Origin: CAILHX01 sp046155285
Lineage (GTDB): Bacteria > Pseudomonadota > Gammaproteobacteria > Burkholderiales > Methylophilaceae
Reading direction: 5' to 3'
Length of the DNA stretch: 64,000 nt
NCBI GenBank assembly: GCA_046155285.1
Contig: JBJXEA010000027.1
Coordinates: 117,038-181,037, forward strand
Positions 1 through 9,067 of the stretch are shown here, one piece after another (the stretch's first letter is position 1; each line of letters starts with the position of its first letter). Both the position numbers and the translations under genes were made by a program. Under the pieces are notes generated by a model. That model made no database searches and was not told the origin of the DNA. It saw only the letters and a program-made list of their open reading frames with translations.

Positions 1-628
1 GCATGTTGTGGGTGACAATGACGATGGTGTAGTCATTTTTTAATTCGTGGATAAGCTCTTCCACCTTGGCGGTCGAAATAGGATCTAGCGCCGAGCAGGG
101 TTCATCCAACAACAACACCTCTGGCTTGACTGCAATGCCACGAGCAATGCACAAACGCTGTTGCTGCCCGCCTGACAAACCATTTCCGCTTTGACCCAGC
201 TTATCTTTCACTTCATTCCACAGTGCAGCTTTTTGCAAAGCCCACTCTACACGGTCGTTCATTTCAGGTTTGGAAAGATTCTCGTAGAGCTTCACCCCAA
301 ACGCCACATTGTCATAGATAGACATGGGAAACGGCGTAGGTTTTTGAAATACCATGCCCACCTTGGCGCGTAGCAAATTCAAATCTTCCTTTTTATCTAG
401 CACATTGCGACCGTCCATCACAATCTCGCCTTCGATACGCATATTAGGATAGAGCTCATACATGCGGTTAAAGGTTCGCAGCAACGTAGACTTTCCGCAG
501 CCGGAAGGGCCGATGAAAGCGGTAACTTTTTTGTCTGGCACTTTTAAGCTTACGTCTTTAATGGCTTGAAATTTACCGTAGTAAAAATTGAGCTTGTTAA
601 GTTCTATTTTAATATTACTTTCCATCAT
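1..628 (-). CDS. pstB: PstB, phosphate ABC transporter ATPase (3' end outside window)
   Basis: Cytoplasmic ATPase that powers the PstSCAB high-affinity phosphate importer. The 209 visible residues contain Walker A GPSGCGKST (about 40-48), a Q-loop in VFQKP, the signature LSGGQ (about 151-155), Walker B VLLLDEP (about 171-177) and the switch histidine in THN at the truncated end. About 45-50 C-terminal residues are missing because the gene runs off the left edge. The start is one of two adjacent ATG codons 7 nt after the pstA stop. It is the last visible gene of pstS-pstC-pstA-pstB. PhoU would be expected further left, but this cannot be seen. Confidence 0.97.
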   Translation of the reverse strand, partial: MMESNIKIELNKLNFYYGKFQAIKDVSLKVPDKKVTAFIGPSGCGKSTLLRTFNRMYELYPNMRIEGEIVMDGRNVLDKKEDLNLLRAKVGMVFQKPTPFPMSIYDNVAFGVKLYENLSKPEMNDRVEWALQKAALWNEVKDKLGQSGNGLSGGQQQRLCIARGIAVKPEVLLLDEPCSALDPISTAKVEELIHELKNDYTIVIVTHNM

Positions 629-635
629 GATTCCC

Positions 636-1487
636 TTAATTACTATTGGAGTTCCTGAACATCGAACGCGCCAAGATGTTGAGTCCTAAAACAAAAAGCG
701 TGATGAGTAAAGCACCAGACCAAGCGAGGTTATGCCAGTCTTTGTAAGGACTCATGGCAAATTGGAAAATGATGACCGCCAAACTAGACATGGGGCCATT
801 CATATTGGTACTCCAGAACTGATTGTTAAGCGCGGTGAAGAGCAAAGGTGCAGTTTCCCCAAAAATGCGGGCGATGGCTAGCAAAACTCCTGTCATGATG
901 CCCGCACGAGCGGCTTTATAAGAAATCATCAACACCACTTTCCACTGTGGTGCGCCCAGCGCAGCAGCAGCTTCACGCAAGCTACTTGGCACTAGCTGCA
1001 ACATGTTCTCGGTAGTACGTACCACGACCGGTAGAACAATGAAAGATAACGCAAGTGCCCCTGCCCATGCAGAAAAATGACCAACTGTATTTACGGCTAT
1101 CTCGTACACAAACAAACCAATAACAATAGAAGGGGCTGAGAGCAGAATGTCATTGATAAAACGAGTCGCCGGAGCCAGCCAGCCAGTCTGTCCAAATTCC
1201 GCAAGATAGGTGCCTGCCAGAATGCCTATCGGTGTACCTACTAAAGTAGCGACTGAAACCATGAGCAGGCTACCAACGATGGCATTGAGTAAACCCCCTG
1301 CGCTACCTGGAGGTGGAGTCATCTGGGTAAATGTAGCCGCCGTCACACCAGCGAATCCATTACTAAACAAAGTGAATAATATCCACCCCAAAAAAAACAT
1401 GGCAAAAATCACGGTGGCCGAGGAAACAGTGAGGCAAATTAGGTTAATCGCTCGGCGTTTCAGATAAATTTGGTTATTGAAACTCAT
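636..1487 (-). CDS. pstA: PstA, phosphate ABC transporter permease
   Basis: Inner-membrane permease subunit of the phosphate importer; it pairs with PstC and PstB. The 283 residues show about six hydrophobic segments and the ABC-permease EAA loop (EAAAALGAPQWKVV, near residue 172) that docks onto the ATPase. Its ATG overlaps the pstC stop in an ATGA junction, which suggests translational coupling. Length is typical of PstA (about 280-300). No anomaly seen. Confidence 0.96.
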   Translation of the reverse strand: MSFNNQIYLKRRAINLICLTVSSATVIFAMFFLGWILFTLFSNGFAGVTAATFTQMTPPPGSAGGLLNAIVGSLLMVSVATLVGTPIGILAGTYLAEFGQTGWLAPATRFINDILLSAPSIVIGLFVYEIAVNTVGHFSAWAGALALSFIVLPVVVRTTENMLQLVPSSLREAAAALGAPQWKVVLMISYKAARAGIMTGVLLAIARIFGETAPLLFTALNNQFWSTNMNGPMSSLAVIIFQFAMSPYKDWHNLAWSGALLITLFVLGLNILARSMFRNSNSN

Positions 1488-2485
1488 GATGCTTTACCTT
1501 CTTTTTTAGCCAGTTGAATCAGCAATAATTTGGCAAAAGACAACACGATTACCGTAATGACGAACAACAACAACCCCAGTGTAATGAGGGAAGAAGTGTA
1601 TATATCACCCACCGCCTCAGTGAATTCGTTAGCTAATGCAGAAGATATGGTATTTCCCGGCATCATCAAGGAAGTAGATATATCGTGTGCATTACCGATA
1701 ACGAAGGTCACCGCCATCGTTTCCCCTAAGGCGCGCCCTAACCCCAGCATGATGCCGCCCACCACACCAATCTTGGTATAAGGCAATACGACTTTCCATA
1801 CCACCTCCCAAGTCGTAGCACCTAAGCCATAAGCAGACTCTTTGTGCATGGCTGGCACGATTTCAAACACGTCGCGCATCACTGAAGAAATAAACGGAAT
1901 CACCATAATAGCCAGAATCAGCCCTGCGGTGAGCATGCCGATGCCCATAGGCGGGCCTTCAAACAAAAAGCCCACCATAGGCAAACTGCCCATATGATCA
2001 TTAATCCAAGGTTGTATATTGTCAGCAAAGAATGGAGCAAACACGAACAAACCCCACATGCCATAGATAATGCTGGGAATACCCGCCAATAGCTCTACCG
2101 CAATCCCTAAAGGCCGCTTAAGCCATTTTGGGCAAAGCTCAGTAATAAACAAAGCGATACCAAAACTCACTGGGATACCCACCAGCATGGCAATCATAGA
2201 AGTGACCACCGTGCCGAAGATAGGCACCTTGCCACCAAAGTCCACCGTCACCGGATTCCAAGCATCACTGGTGATAAAACCTAAGCCAAACTTATTAATT
2301 GCCGGCAGACTACCAACAATCAAAGTGAGCAGGATGCCAAACAAAGAGGCAAACACCACAAAGGCAAAAAAGCGTGTGGTATTGCGAAACACCTTATCAA
2401 AAAACGCACCCCAGTGCGTTTTATTCGGTGGTGCTGAGTGCTCCGCTACAGCAGGCGGAGTCAGGGTGGATTGCGCCACATTCAT
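1484..2485 (-). CDS. pstC: PstC, phosphate ABC transporter permease
   Basis: Second inner-membrane permease of the Pst importer. The 333 residues have a cytoplasmic N-terminus, about six membrane segments and an EAA-type loop (ESAYGLGATTWEVVW, near residue 217). It follows pstS after a ~150-nt gap that holds a terminator hairpin, so pstC is probably transcribed by read-through at a lower level than pstS. That arrangement is common where the binding protein is needed in excess. Confidence 0.96.
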   Translation of the reverse strand: MNVAQSTLTPPAVAEHSAPPNKTHWGAFFDKVFRNTTRFFAFVVFASLFGILLTLIVGSLPAINKFGLGFITSDAWNPVTVDFGGKVPIFGTVVTSMIAMLVGIPVSFGIALFITELCPKWLKRPLGIAVELLAGIPSIIYGMWGLFVFAPFFADNIQPWINDHMGSLPMVGFLFEGPPMGIGMLTAGLILAIMVIPFISSVMRDVFEIVPAMHKESAYGLGATTWEVVWKVVLPYTKIGVVGGIMLGLGRALGETMAVTFVIGNAHDISTSLMMPGNTISSALANEFTEAVGDIYTSSLITLGLLLFVITVIVLSFAKLLLIQLAKKEGKAS

Positions 2486-2572
2486 TTACCATATCACCTA
2501 TTAAAATGCCTGCATCGAAAGATATTTTTATCAAGCTCCGTCTACAGCTTGAGTTTACACAGAATTCTTTTA

Positions 2573-2606
2573 CATTAAAATCAAGGGCGGATTACCCCGC
2601 CCTTGA
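2573..2606 (-). terminator. Rho-independent terminator/attenuator after pstS
   Basis: A perfect 10-bp stem (TCAAGGGCGG with its reverse complement, 6-nt loop) lies 29 nt past the pstS stop. On the minus strand it is followed by TTTTAATG. It lies between pstS and pstC, so it probably trims most transcripts to pstS alone. Confidence 0.8.
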
Positions 2607-2634
2607 TACATGCTAATTGTGGCACTTAACCAGT

Positions 2635-3675
2635 TTACTCAAAAATAGCAGAGCCATCTTTGCCCTTCATATTGGTCTTCCAGTGATTCTGGATCAACTT
2701 CACAATTGCGTCAGGCATAGGCACAAAATCCAGCGAGTCTGCCATCTTGTCACCTTCGGTATAGGCAAAGTTGAAGAATTTCAACACTTCTTTAGCAATC
2801 GCAGGATTATCTTGTACCTTGTGCATCAGGATGAAGGTTGCACCAGCAATTGGATAACTCTCTTTGCCAGGTTCATTGGTAATGATTTCATAGAAGCCAG
2901 GTGCCTTTTCCCACTCAGCGTATTTAGCGGCGGCTTGGAAGCTAGCAAAACCGGGCTTAACAAATTCGCCTTCTTTATTTTGCACTAATGCGTAGTTCAA
3001 ACCATTCTGTTTGGCGTAAACATACTCCACATAACCAATAGAACCCTTGATACGTTGCACATAAGAAGCCACGCCTTCGTTACCCTTGCCACCCACACCA
3101 GTCGGCCAAGAAATCGCGGTATCCGCGCCCACTTTGGTCTTCCACTCTTCGCTCACTTTAGTCAAATAATTAGCAAATACAAAGGTAGTGCCAGAGCCGT
3201 CAGAACGGTGTACTACAGTGATATTAGCCTCTGGCAGCGACATACCAGCATTTAATTTAGCGATAGCAGGGTCGTTCCATTTGGTGATTTTCTTTAGAAA
3301 GATATCCGCCAACACCTCACCGGTCAGCTTGAGTTTGCCATTAGCAATACCTTCCACGTTGAGGATGGGAACAACGCCACCTACCACGGTAGGGAACTGC
3401 ATTAGACCGTATTTATCCAACTCAGCCAGAGTCAGCGGCTTATCAGATGCCCCAAAGTTCACGGTCTTGTTTTGGATTTGCTTAATACCACCGCCAGAAC
3501 CGATGGACTGATAGTTCATCTTAACGCCGGTCTTGCCATTGTAGGCTTCAGCCCATTTGGCATAGATAGGGTAAGGGAAAGTCGCGCCAGCGCCGGTAAT
3601 TTCCACCGCTTGTGCGACATGAGAAAAACCCACCAAAGCTATGGTGGCAGCGAAAAGTTTAGCAATGAAATTCAT
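2635..3675 (-). CDS. pstS: PstS, periplasmic phosphate-binding protein
   Basis: Periplasmic receptor that hands phosphate to PstCAB. Residues 1-23 form a signal peptide ending AQA, and the mature part starts VEITGAGATF. Phosphate-binding loops are visible: TGAGATFPYP (27-36), IGSGGG (58-63) and HRSDGSGTTF (156-165). Length (346) is standard. An AGGAG box sits just before the ATG. Upstream, the minus strand carries one Pho-box-like half site, TGTAACA (complement of 3726-3732). A full double PhoB box was not seen, so PhoB control is only an inference from the family. Confidence 0.97.
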   Translation of the reverse strand: MNFIAKLFAATIALVGFSHVAQAVEITGAGATFPYPIYAKWAEAYNGKTGVKMNYQSIGSGGGIKQIQNKTVNFGASDKPLTLAELDKYGLMQFPTVVGGVVPILNVEGIANGKLKLTGEVLADIFLKKITKWNDPAIAKLNAGMSLPEANITVVHRSDGSGTTFVFANYLTKVSEEWKTKVGADTAISWPTGVGGKGNEGVASYVQRIKGSIGYVEYVYAKQNGLNYALVQNKEGEFVKPGFASFQAAAKYAEWEKAPGFYEIITNEPGKESYPIAGATFILMHKVQDNPAIAKEVLKFFNFAYTEGDKMADSLDFVPMPDAIVKLIQNHWKTNMKGKDGSAIFE

Positions 3676-3834
3676 TCAATACTCCTGAGGTTGGTTTCCA
3701 GACAAACCTAATTTTATAGGTGAATTGTTACACTTTTGTGAAGATCGCGGGCGCAAGCTTGCTTATATTTGAGTGCTTTTATGATGTGGCGCTTAAATTG
3801 TGGAGTAGTAGAGATGAGGTCAGTACCCATTAAC

Positions 3835-4215
3835 TCATAGCGTAAAGTTAAGCTCCACGCCATTTCCCCCGGGGTCGCGGAAAAATATCTGCTTGATGTT
3901 GGTTTGCGACACGAAACGAATGGTGTATTCGATGCTGTGCGCTTTGAGATGGATTTCCATGGCATCGGCGTCATCGCAAGTAAATGCTGCGTGGTCGAAA
4001 GTAGTGGCTACAAAGGTTTGCCGCATCTCGTCCACGCCGCATTCGCTCAAATGCAACACGTCCGTACCACCGGCGTACAGCCAATAACCGAAAGTACGAA
4101 AGGCAGGCCGTTCACCCTCAATCAAGCCCACTACCGTGCAGTAAAAATCTCTTAACTCTTCCAGCAAAGCGCGGGGAGCGCGGAGGTTATAGTGGTTGAA
4201 TCCGGTGACCGGCAT
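3835..4215 (-). CDS. VOC-superfamily (glyoxalase/dioxygenase fold) protein
   Basis: A 126-residue protein with the two beta-alpha-beta-beta-beta modules of the vicinal-oxygen-chelate fold: FNHYNLRAP at the start, HAAFTCDD in the middle and a closing RDPGGNGVELNF. The last motif is typical of glyoxalase/dioxygenase-like proteins and carries a probable metal-ligand Glu. Substrate unknown. Its ATG directly follows the eda stop with no gap, so it is the last gene of an edd-eda-VOC operon. A role in detoxifying a sugar-derived aldehyde is possible but is an inference from position only. Confidence 0.8.
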   Translation of the reverse strand: MPVTGFNHYNLRAPRALLEELRDFYCTVVGLIEGERPAFRTFGYWLYAGGTDVLHLSECGVDEMRQTFVATTFDHAAFTCDDADAMEIHLKAHSIEYTIRFVSQTNIKQIFFRDPGGNGVELNFTL

Positions 4216-4851
4216 TTAACGAGGTAGTGCGCAAGCTTCATTGGCCATCCTGGTGATTTCTGCCCAGTTGCCTTGTTGCATCAGCGCCGCAGGCGTGAGC
4301 CATGAACCTCCCACACACACCACATTGCTCAGTGAGAGCAATTGCGGTGCATTTTCCAACGATACGCCGCCGGTGGGGCAGAACTGAACGTCAGTGAACG
4401 GGCCGCCCCATGCTTTCAACAAAGCCGGACCACCGGCTTGCATGGCGGGGAAGAATTTGAGTTGCTGAAAGCCGTCTTCTTGCGCCAGCATAATCTCGCT
4501 GCTGGTGGCGACACCGGGCAACAAAGCAACCCGCATTTCTTTACAAGCATGCCCAACTGCTTTGGTATAACCAGGGCTGACCATGAACTTGGCACCGGCT
4601 GCGATGGCGGCTTCGGCATCTTGGGCGCTACGTATAGTACCAGCACCCACAACGGCTCCTGGCACTTCTCTGGCAATAGCACGTATGCAAGCAAGCGCTG
4701 CGGAGGTACGCATGGTGACTTCCAGCATACGAATGCCGCCGGCCACCAAAGCCTTAGCCATAGGCACGGCATGCGCTTCATCGTTGAGTACAATCACCGG
4801 AATCACCGGCGCGTCTTGCATTACTTCTAGTGCTGTCAATTTCATAACCAA
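4216..4851 (-). CDS. eda: KDPG aldolase (2-dehydro-3-deoxyphosphogluconate aldolase)
   Basis: Last enzyme of the Entner-Doudoroff pathway, splitting KDPG into pyruvate and glyceraldehyde-3-phosphate. The 211 residues include the catalytic Glu and phosphate-site Arg in EVTMRT (E44, R48), GAGTI, and the Schiff-base Lys in LKFFPA (K132). CPTGGV and GGSWL form the phosphate loop. It lies 4 nt behind edd and directly before the VOC gene. The start could be Met1 or Met3. Confidence 0.97.
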   Translation of the reverse strand: MVMKLTALEVMQDAPVIPVIVLNDEAHAVPMAKALVAGGIRMLEVTMRTSAALACIRAIAREVPGAVVGAGTIRSAQDAEAAIAAGAKFMVSPGYTKAVGHACKEMRVALLPGVATSSEIMLAQEDGFQQLKFFPAMQAGGPALLKAWGGPFTDVQFCPTGGVSLENAPQLLSLSNVVCVGGSWLTPAALMQQGNWAEITRMANEACALPR

Positions 4852-4855
4852 ACCC

Positions 4856-6667
4856 TTATAGCCAAGTACATCCGCCCTCTTCAGCCGTCAGCGCGTTGCT
4901 ACGCATACCGGCAAACAATTCACGTCCCATGCCGATACCATTGGCCTCGCGCAGCTCCTTGGGCATTTCTTCCAACTCTCTGGATTCCCACTCGTCGGCA
5001 TTCACCAACACTTCCAAACGACCCGTCAACGCATCCAAACGAATCAAATCGCCATCGCGCACCTTGGCCAGCGGTCCGCCCGCAGCGGCTTCTGGCGAGA
5101 CGTGTATGGCAGCGGGAATTTTGCCAGAAGCCCCGCTCATGCGTCCATCGGTCACCAGCGCCATGTCATAGCCTTTGCTTTGCAGCGCTTTCAGCGGCGG
5201 TGTGAGTTTGTGCAACTCTGGCATGCCGTTAGCCTTGGGACCTTGCCAGCGCACCACACACACCGCGCTGCTATTGAGTGCGCCAGTGGAGAAGGCATGC
5301 AGCAGTTCTTCCTGCGAGTTGAATACGCGCGCTGGCGCTTCGATCACGTGCAACTCTGATGGCACGGCGGAAATCTTGATCACGCTACGTCCCAGATTGC
5401 CGCGCAGCACCTTGATGCCGCCGTTAGAGCTAAATGGGTCTTTGACTGGACGCACCACCGAATCATCCTTAGATACGCCAGTGACGTTCCATACCAGCTT
5501 GTCGTTTTGCATTTCTGGAATAGCCGTGTATTCACGGATACCACCCGCACGGACCGTCAGCACGTCGTCATACATCAAACCCGCATCCAGCAATTCACGA
5601 ATCACATAGCCAGGACCACCAGCTTCTTGGAAAGCGTTCACGTCGGCCTCGCCATTGGGGTAAACCCGCGCAATCAGCGGCACCACGTCGGACAAAGTAC
5701 AGAAGTCATCCCAGTTGATGTCTATGCCCGCTGCACGCGCCACGGCGACCCAGTGAATGAGGTGATTAGTCGAGCCGCCAGTGGCTAGCAAAGCCACCAT
5801 GGCATTGATGATGCACTTCTCGTCAACCATACGCCCGATAGGTGTGTAGGTTTTGTTTTGAGTGATGCCAAGCACACTACGCACCGCTTCGCGCGTCAAC
5901 TCAGCACGGAATTCACTGCCTGGATTGATAAATGCGGTTCCCGGAACGTGCAAACCCATGGCTTCCAGCAACATTTGGTTGCTGTTAGCAGTACCGTAGA
6001 AAGTACAGGTGCCTTGCCCATGATAGGCTTTAGATTCGGCCTCCAGTAGCTCGGCACGGCCTACTTTACCTTCGGCTGCCAACACGCGCATATGAGACTT
6101 TTCGCTATTGGACAAGCCAGTGGTCATTGGCCCTGCGGGAACAAATACGGTGGGTAAATGACCGAAATGCAACGCGCCTATGAGCAAACCCGGCACAATT
6201 TTGTCGCACACACCCAACATCAAAGTGGCGTCAAATACATCATGACTCAAGCCCACCGCAGCAGCCATCGCGATCACATCACGACTGAACAAACTGAGCT
6301 CCATGCCCGGCATACCTTGTGTGATGCCATCGCACATCGCTGGAACACCACCCGCCACTTGTGCCGTGGCACCATGTTTGCGCGCCTCGGTTTTAATCAA
6401 ATCAGGATAGCCCTGAAACGGTGCGTGCGCCGACAACATGTCGTTGTAGGCGGTGATAATCGCCACATTGGGCGCGCGCTCGGCCACCACTTTCAGTTTG
6501 TCGTTGGCAGGCATGGCAGCAAAGGAATGCGCCACATTGGCACAGCCCATACGGTCTACGCCCTTAGGCCGGTGAGCCATTGCGTCCAGCTTACCTAGAT
6601 AGATACGACGAGAATTTTCACTACGCTCGCGGATGCGATTAGTGACGGTCAATACGGTTGGATTCAT
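4856..6667 (-). CDS. edd: 6-phosphogluconate dehydratase
   Basis: Entner-Doudoroff dehydratase converting 6-phosphogluconate to KDPG; IlvD/Edd family iron-sulfur enzyme. At 603 residues it matches the usual ~600. Cluster cysteines are visible at about C154 (GVCDKIVPG) and C221 (GTCTFYGTANSNQM), with another family motif around C112 (CDGITQGMPG). TDGRMSG is present near the C-terminus. Co-directional with eda 4 nt downstream. With rpiA upstream this marks a sugar-phosphate node fed by 6-phosphogluconate. Confidence 0.97.
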   Translation of the reverse strand: MNPTVLTVTNRIRERSENSRRIYLGKLDAMAHRPKGVDRMGCANVAHSFAAMPANDKLKVVAERAPNVAIITAYNDMLSAHAPFQGYPDLIKTEARKHGATAQVAGGVPAMCDGITQGMPGMELSLFSRDVIAMAAAVGLSHDVFDATLMLGVCDKIVPGLLIGALHFGHLPTVFVPAGPMTTGLSNSEKSHMRVLAAEGKVGRAELLEAESKAYHGQGTCTFYGTANSNQMLLEAMGLHVPGTAFINPGSEFRAELTREAVRSVLGITQNKTYTPIGRMVDEKCIINAMVALLATGGSTNHLIHWVAVARAAGIDINWDDFCTLSDVVPLIARVYPNGEADVNAFQEAGGPGYVIRELLDAGLMYDDVLTVRAGGIREYTAIPEMQNDKLVWNVTGVSKDDSVVRPVKDPFSSNGGIKVLRGNLGRSVIKISAVPSELHVIEAPARVFNSQEELLHAFSTGALNSSAVCVVRWQGPKANGMPELHKLTPPLKALQSKGYDMALVTDGRMSGASGKIPAAIHVSPEAAAGGPLAKVRDGDLIRLDALTGRLEVLVNADEWESRELEEMPKELREANGIGMGRELFAGMRSNALTAEEGGCTWL

Positions 6668-6740
6668 AATTATTAATGCACCAGATTAGTTTTCCCAATC
6701 GTACCGCGAATTAGGACAGTTTAGCAATTTTAAGTCTGCC

Positions 6741-7424
6741 TTAAGTCTTAGGATTGCGCTTTTCAACTTTGCCATCCACAGCAATAATGATAGCGCTCGT
6801 TAGCCACAAGAATATCCCGTGCTCGACCACTCCGGGCGTAGCATTCAGTGCTGCATTTAATTGCTCAGCACTTAATTTCGCATCAAAGGTCATATCCAGT
6901 ACCAAACTGCCGTGCGAAGTCATCGCCAGCCCATCTTTGCTGGCGTTCTGGCGCAAATCACCGTGCCCACCAAGGACTTCAATGCTGCGTTTTGCCAATT
7001 GCCAAGCAAAGGGAATGACTTCAATAGGAATCGCAAACTTCTCGCCGATACGGCTCACCAGCTTGCTTTGATCCACCAGTACCAAAAACTGATCCGCCGC
7101 CTTTGCCATCAGTTTTTCACGCACCAAATCCGAACCACGACCTTTGAGCAACGTCATGTCTGGCGTCACCTCGTCCGCGCCATCCACGTACAAATCCAGC
7201 CGCGACAAATGCTCGATAGAAATCAGCGGCAAACCCAAAGACTGCGCTTTGATGGCGCTCACCACTGAGCTCGATGCTGCTGTCACTTTCAAACCTTGTT
7301 CATTGCGGCGCTTTGCCAATGCTTCGATAAAAAAATTAGCGGTAGAACCCGTCCCCAAGCCAACCAACATACCGTCTTGCACCAAATTCGCCGCATATTC
7401 AGCGACCAGCTCCTTATCACTCAC
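6741..7424 (-). CDS. rpiA: Ribose-5-phosphate isomerase A
   Basis: Interconverts ribose-5-phosphate and ribulose-5-phosphate in the pentose phosphate pathway. The chosen start is GTG, because GAGGAG lies 6 nt upstream and the product (227 residues) then starts like other RpiA proteins; an in-frame ATG 36 nt upstream would add 12 unlikely residues. Motifs: GLGTGSTA (22-29), DGADEV (81-86), and catalytic Lys94 and Glu103 in KGRGSDLVREK. The glycine loop reads KGRGSD rather than the commoner KGGGGA. Same strand as edd but separated by 73 nt; divergent from the argA fusion. Confidence 0.94.
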   Translation of the reverse strand: MSDKELVAEYAANLVQDGMLVGLGTGSTANFFIEALAKRRNEQGLKVTAASSSVVSAIKAQSLGLPLISIEHLSRLDLYVDGADEVTPDMTLLKGRGSDLVREKLMAKAADQFLVLVDQSKLVSRIGEKFAIPIEVIPFAWQLAKRSIEVLGGHGDLRQNASKDGLAMTSHGSLVLDMTFDAKLSAEQLNAALNATPGVVEHGIFLWLTSAIIIAVDGKVEKRNPKT

Positions 7425-7502
7425 GATGCTCTCCTCACGAAAAATTTGCAATAAACACATTTTATATTTATTATTTTGCTTAATTTACATTTTTAATGTC
7501 CT

Positions 7503-9062
7503 ATGTCACTCGGCCAGTCCATACGTCAGCGGCGCAAGTCGCTCAATCTTACTCTGCAACAGCTCGCGCAAACCGTTGGCGCAGACGCTGGCAATTTATC
7601 ACGTATTGAGCGTGGTGAGCAGGGTGTGTCCGAGACACTGCTGCACAAATTATGTGCCGCATTAGATTGCACGCCAGCCTCGCTTTACGCGCAACCCACT
7701 CATGCGTTAATAGCAAAAAATAGTTCCAGCCTCACCCAACCGCAGGACTTTGTGCGTTGGTTTCGCTCAGTAGCACCCTATATTCATGCCTTTGGCGGAC
7801 GCACCTTTGTCATCGCCTTTGGTGGCGAGGTGATAGATGATGGGCAATTTGTGGCTCTTTCGCATGATTTGAACCTACTGGCGAGCCTGGAAGTGCGGCT
7901 GGTACTGGTGCATGGGGCGCGGCCACAGATTGAATCCAAACTCAAACGCAACAAACTTGAAACCAAGCTAGTGAATGGTTTACGCGTGACCGACGACGCG
8001 GTGATGGAGACGGTAAAAGAGGCTAATGGCGCGATTCGGGTAGAGATTGAAGCGCTACTTTCCATGGGGCTGGTGAATTCGCCGATGGCGGGCTCGGATA
8101 TTCGCGTGGCGAGCGGAAACTTCGTCACCGCTAAGCCTATGGGCGTGCTAGACGGCGTGGATTTGCAGCATACCGGTGAGGTACGCAAAGTGGATGCGGT
8201 GGGTATCCAAAAACGGCTGGATGACGGCGAACTGGTGCTGCTTTCTCCGCTGGGGTTTTCGCCCACCGGTGAGGTATTCAATTTGTCGCTGGAAGATGTC
8301 GCCGTGAGCGCGGCGATTGCGCTGGATGCCGAAAAGCTGATTTTCTTGATGGATGCCTCCGGCGTGCATAACCTGCGCGGCGAATTGTTGCGCGAGATGA
8401 CCGCAGACAAGGCGAGGAACCTGCTCCATCACGTCGAGACCAAAGGTGAAAAAGCCATCAGCGAAGATGAAACCTATTACCTGCCTGCCGCCATTAAGGC
8501 CTGCGACCAAGGCGTGGCGAGAACTCACCTCATCAGCCGCCATACCGACGGCGCGATTATTCAGGAACTGTTCACGCACGACGGCATAGGCACCATGGTG
8601 ACCGAGATCGCGCTGGAATCTATGCGTCCGGCGCAGATTGACGACGTGGGCGGTATTCTGCAACTCATAGAGCCTTTGGAAAATGAGGGAGTTTTGGTGC
8701 GGCGCGGGCGTGAACGGCTGGAAACCGAGATTGACCATTTTTATGTGATGGAACACGACAACCGCATCATCGGTTGCGCGGCGCTTTATCCGTTTGCCGA
8801 CGAGAAAAAAGCCGAGCTAGCGTGCATGGCGATGGATGCTCGCTTGCGCGGTAGCGGGCGTGGCGAACGGTTACTGCACTACTGCGAGGAGCAGGCCTTG
8901 GAGCTTGGCATCCAGTCACTATTCGTACTCACCACGCGCACCGCGCACTGGTTTATCGAACGCGGTTTTGTGGAAGCGGATGTGGCTGCGCTGCCAGAAG
9001 CGCGGCAACAGTTGTACAACTTGCAGCGACGGTCTAAAGTATTCATTAAGCAACTCAGATAA
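7503..9062 (+). CDS. argA: N-acetylglutamate synthase with N-terminal XRE helix-turn-helix
   Basis: First step of arginine synthesis: acetyl-CoA plus glutamate gives N-acetylglutamate. The 519 residues are longer than classical ArgA (about 440) because residues 1-62 form an XRE/Cro helix-turn-helix (RQRRKSLNLTLQQLAQ, GNLSRIERGEQ). Residues 84-370 are the amino-acid-kinase domain (FVIAFGGE, LVHGARPQI). Residues 372-519 are a GNAT acetyltransferase with the acetyl-CoA loop RGSGRGERLL (449-458). There is no internal ATG near the domain boundary that would give a separate ArgA, and the frame is unbroken. The ribosome site before the ATG is weak. It heads a two-gene operon, with the next start 5 nt after its stop. 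The XRE domain could let the enzyme bind DNA and regulate genes; this is inference. Confidence 0.9.
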   Translation: MSLGQSIRQRRKSLNLTLQQLAQTVGADAGNLSRIERGEQGVSETLLHKLCAALDCTPASLYAQPTHALIAKNSSSLTQPQDFVRWFRSVAPYIHAFGGRTFVIAFGGEVIDDGQFVALSHDLNLLASLEVRLVLVHGARPQIESKLKRNKLETKLVNGLRVTDDAVMETVKEANGAIRVEIEALLSMGLVNSPMAGSDIRVASGNFVTAKPMGVLDGVDLQHTGEVRKVDAVGIQKRLDDGELVLLSPLGFSPTGEVFNLSLEDVAVSAAIALDAEKLIFLMDASGVHNLRGELLREMTADKARNLLHHVETKGEKAISEDETYYLPAAIKACDQGVARTHLISRHTDGAIIQELFTHDGIGTMVTEIALESMRPAQIDDVGGILQLIEPLENEGVLVRRGRERLETEIDHFYVMEHDNRIIGCAALYPFADEKKAELACMAMDARLRGSGRGERLLHYCEEQALELGIQSLFVLTTRTAHWFIERGFVEADVAALPEARQQLYNLQRRSKVFIKQLR

Positions 9063-9067
9063 ACGCC

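Noticed and set aside
3700..3760. Pho box before pstS
   Set aside because: Only one TGTAACA half site is visible. A complete tandem box was not found, so it is mentioned only in the pstS entry.
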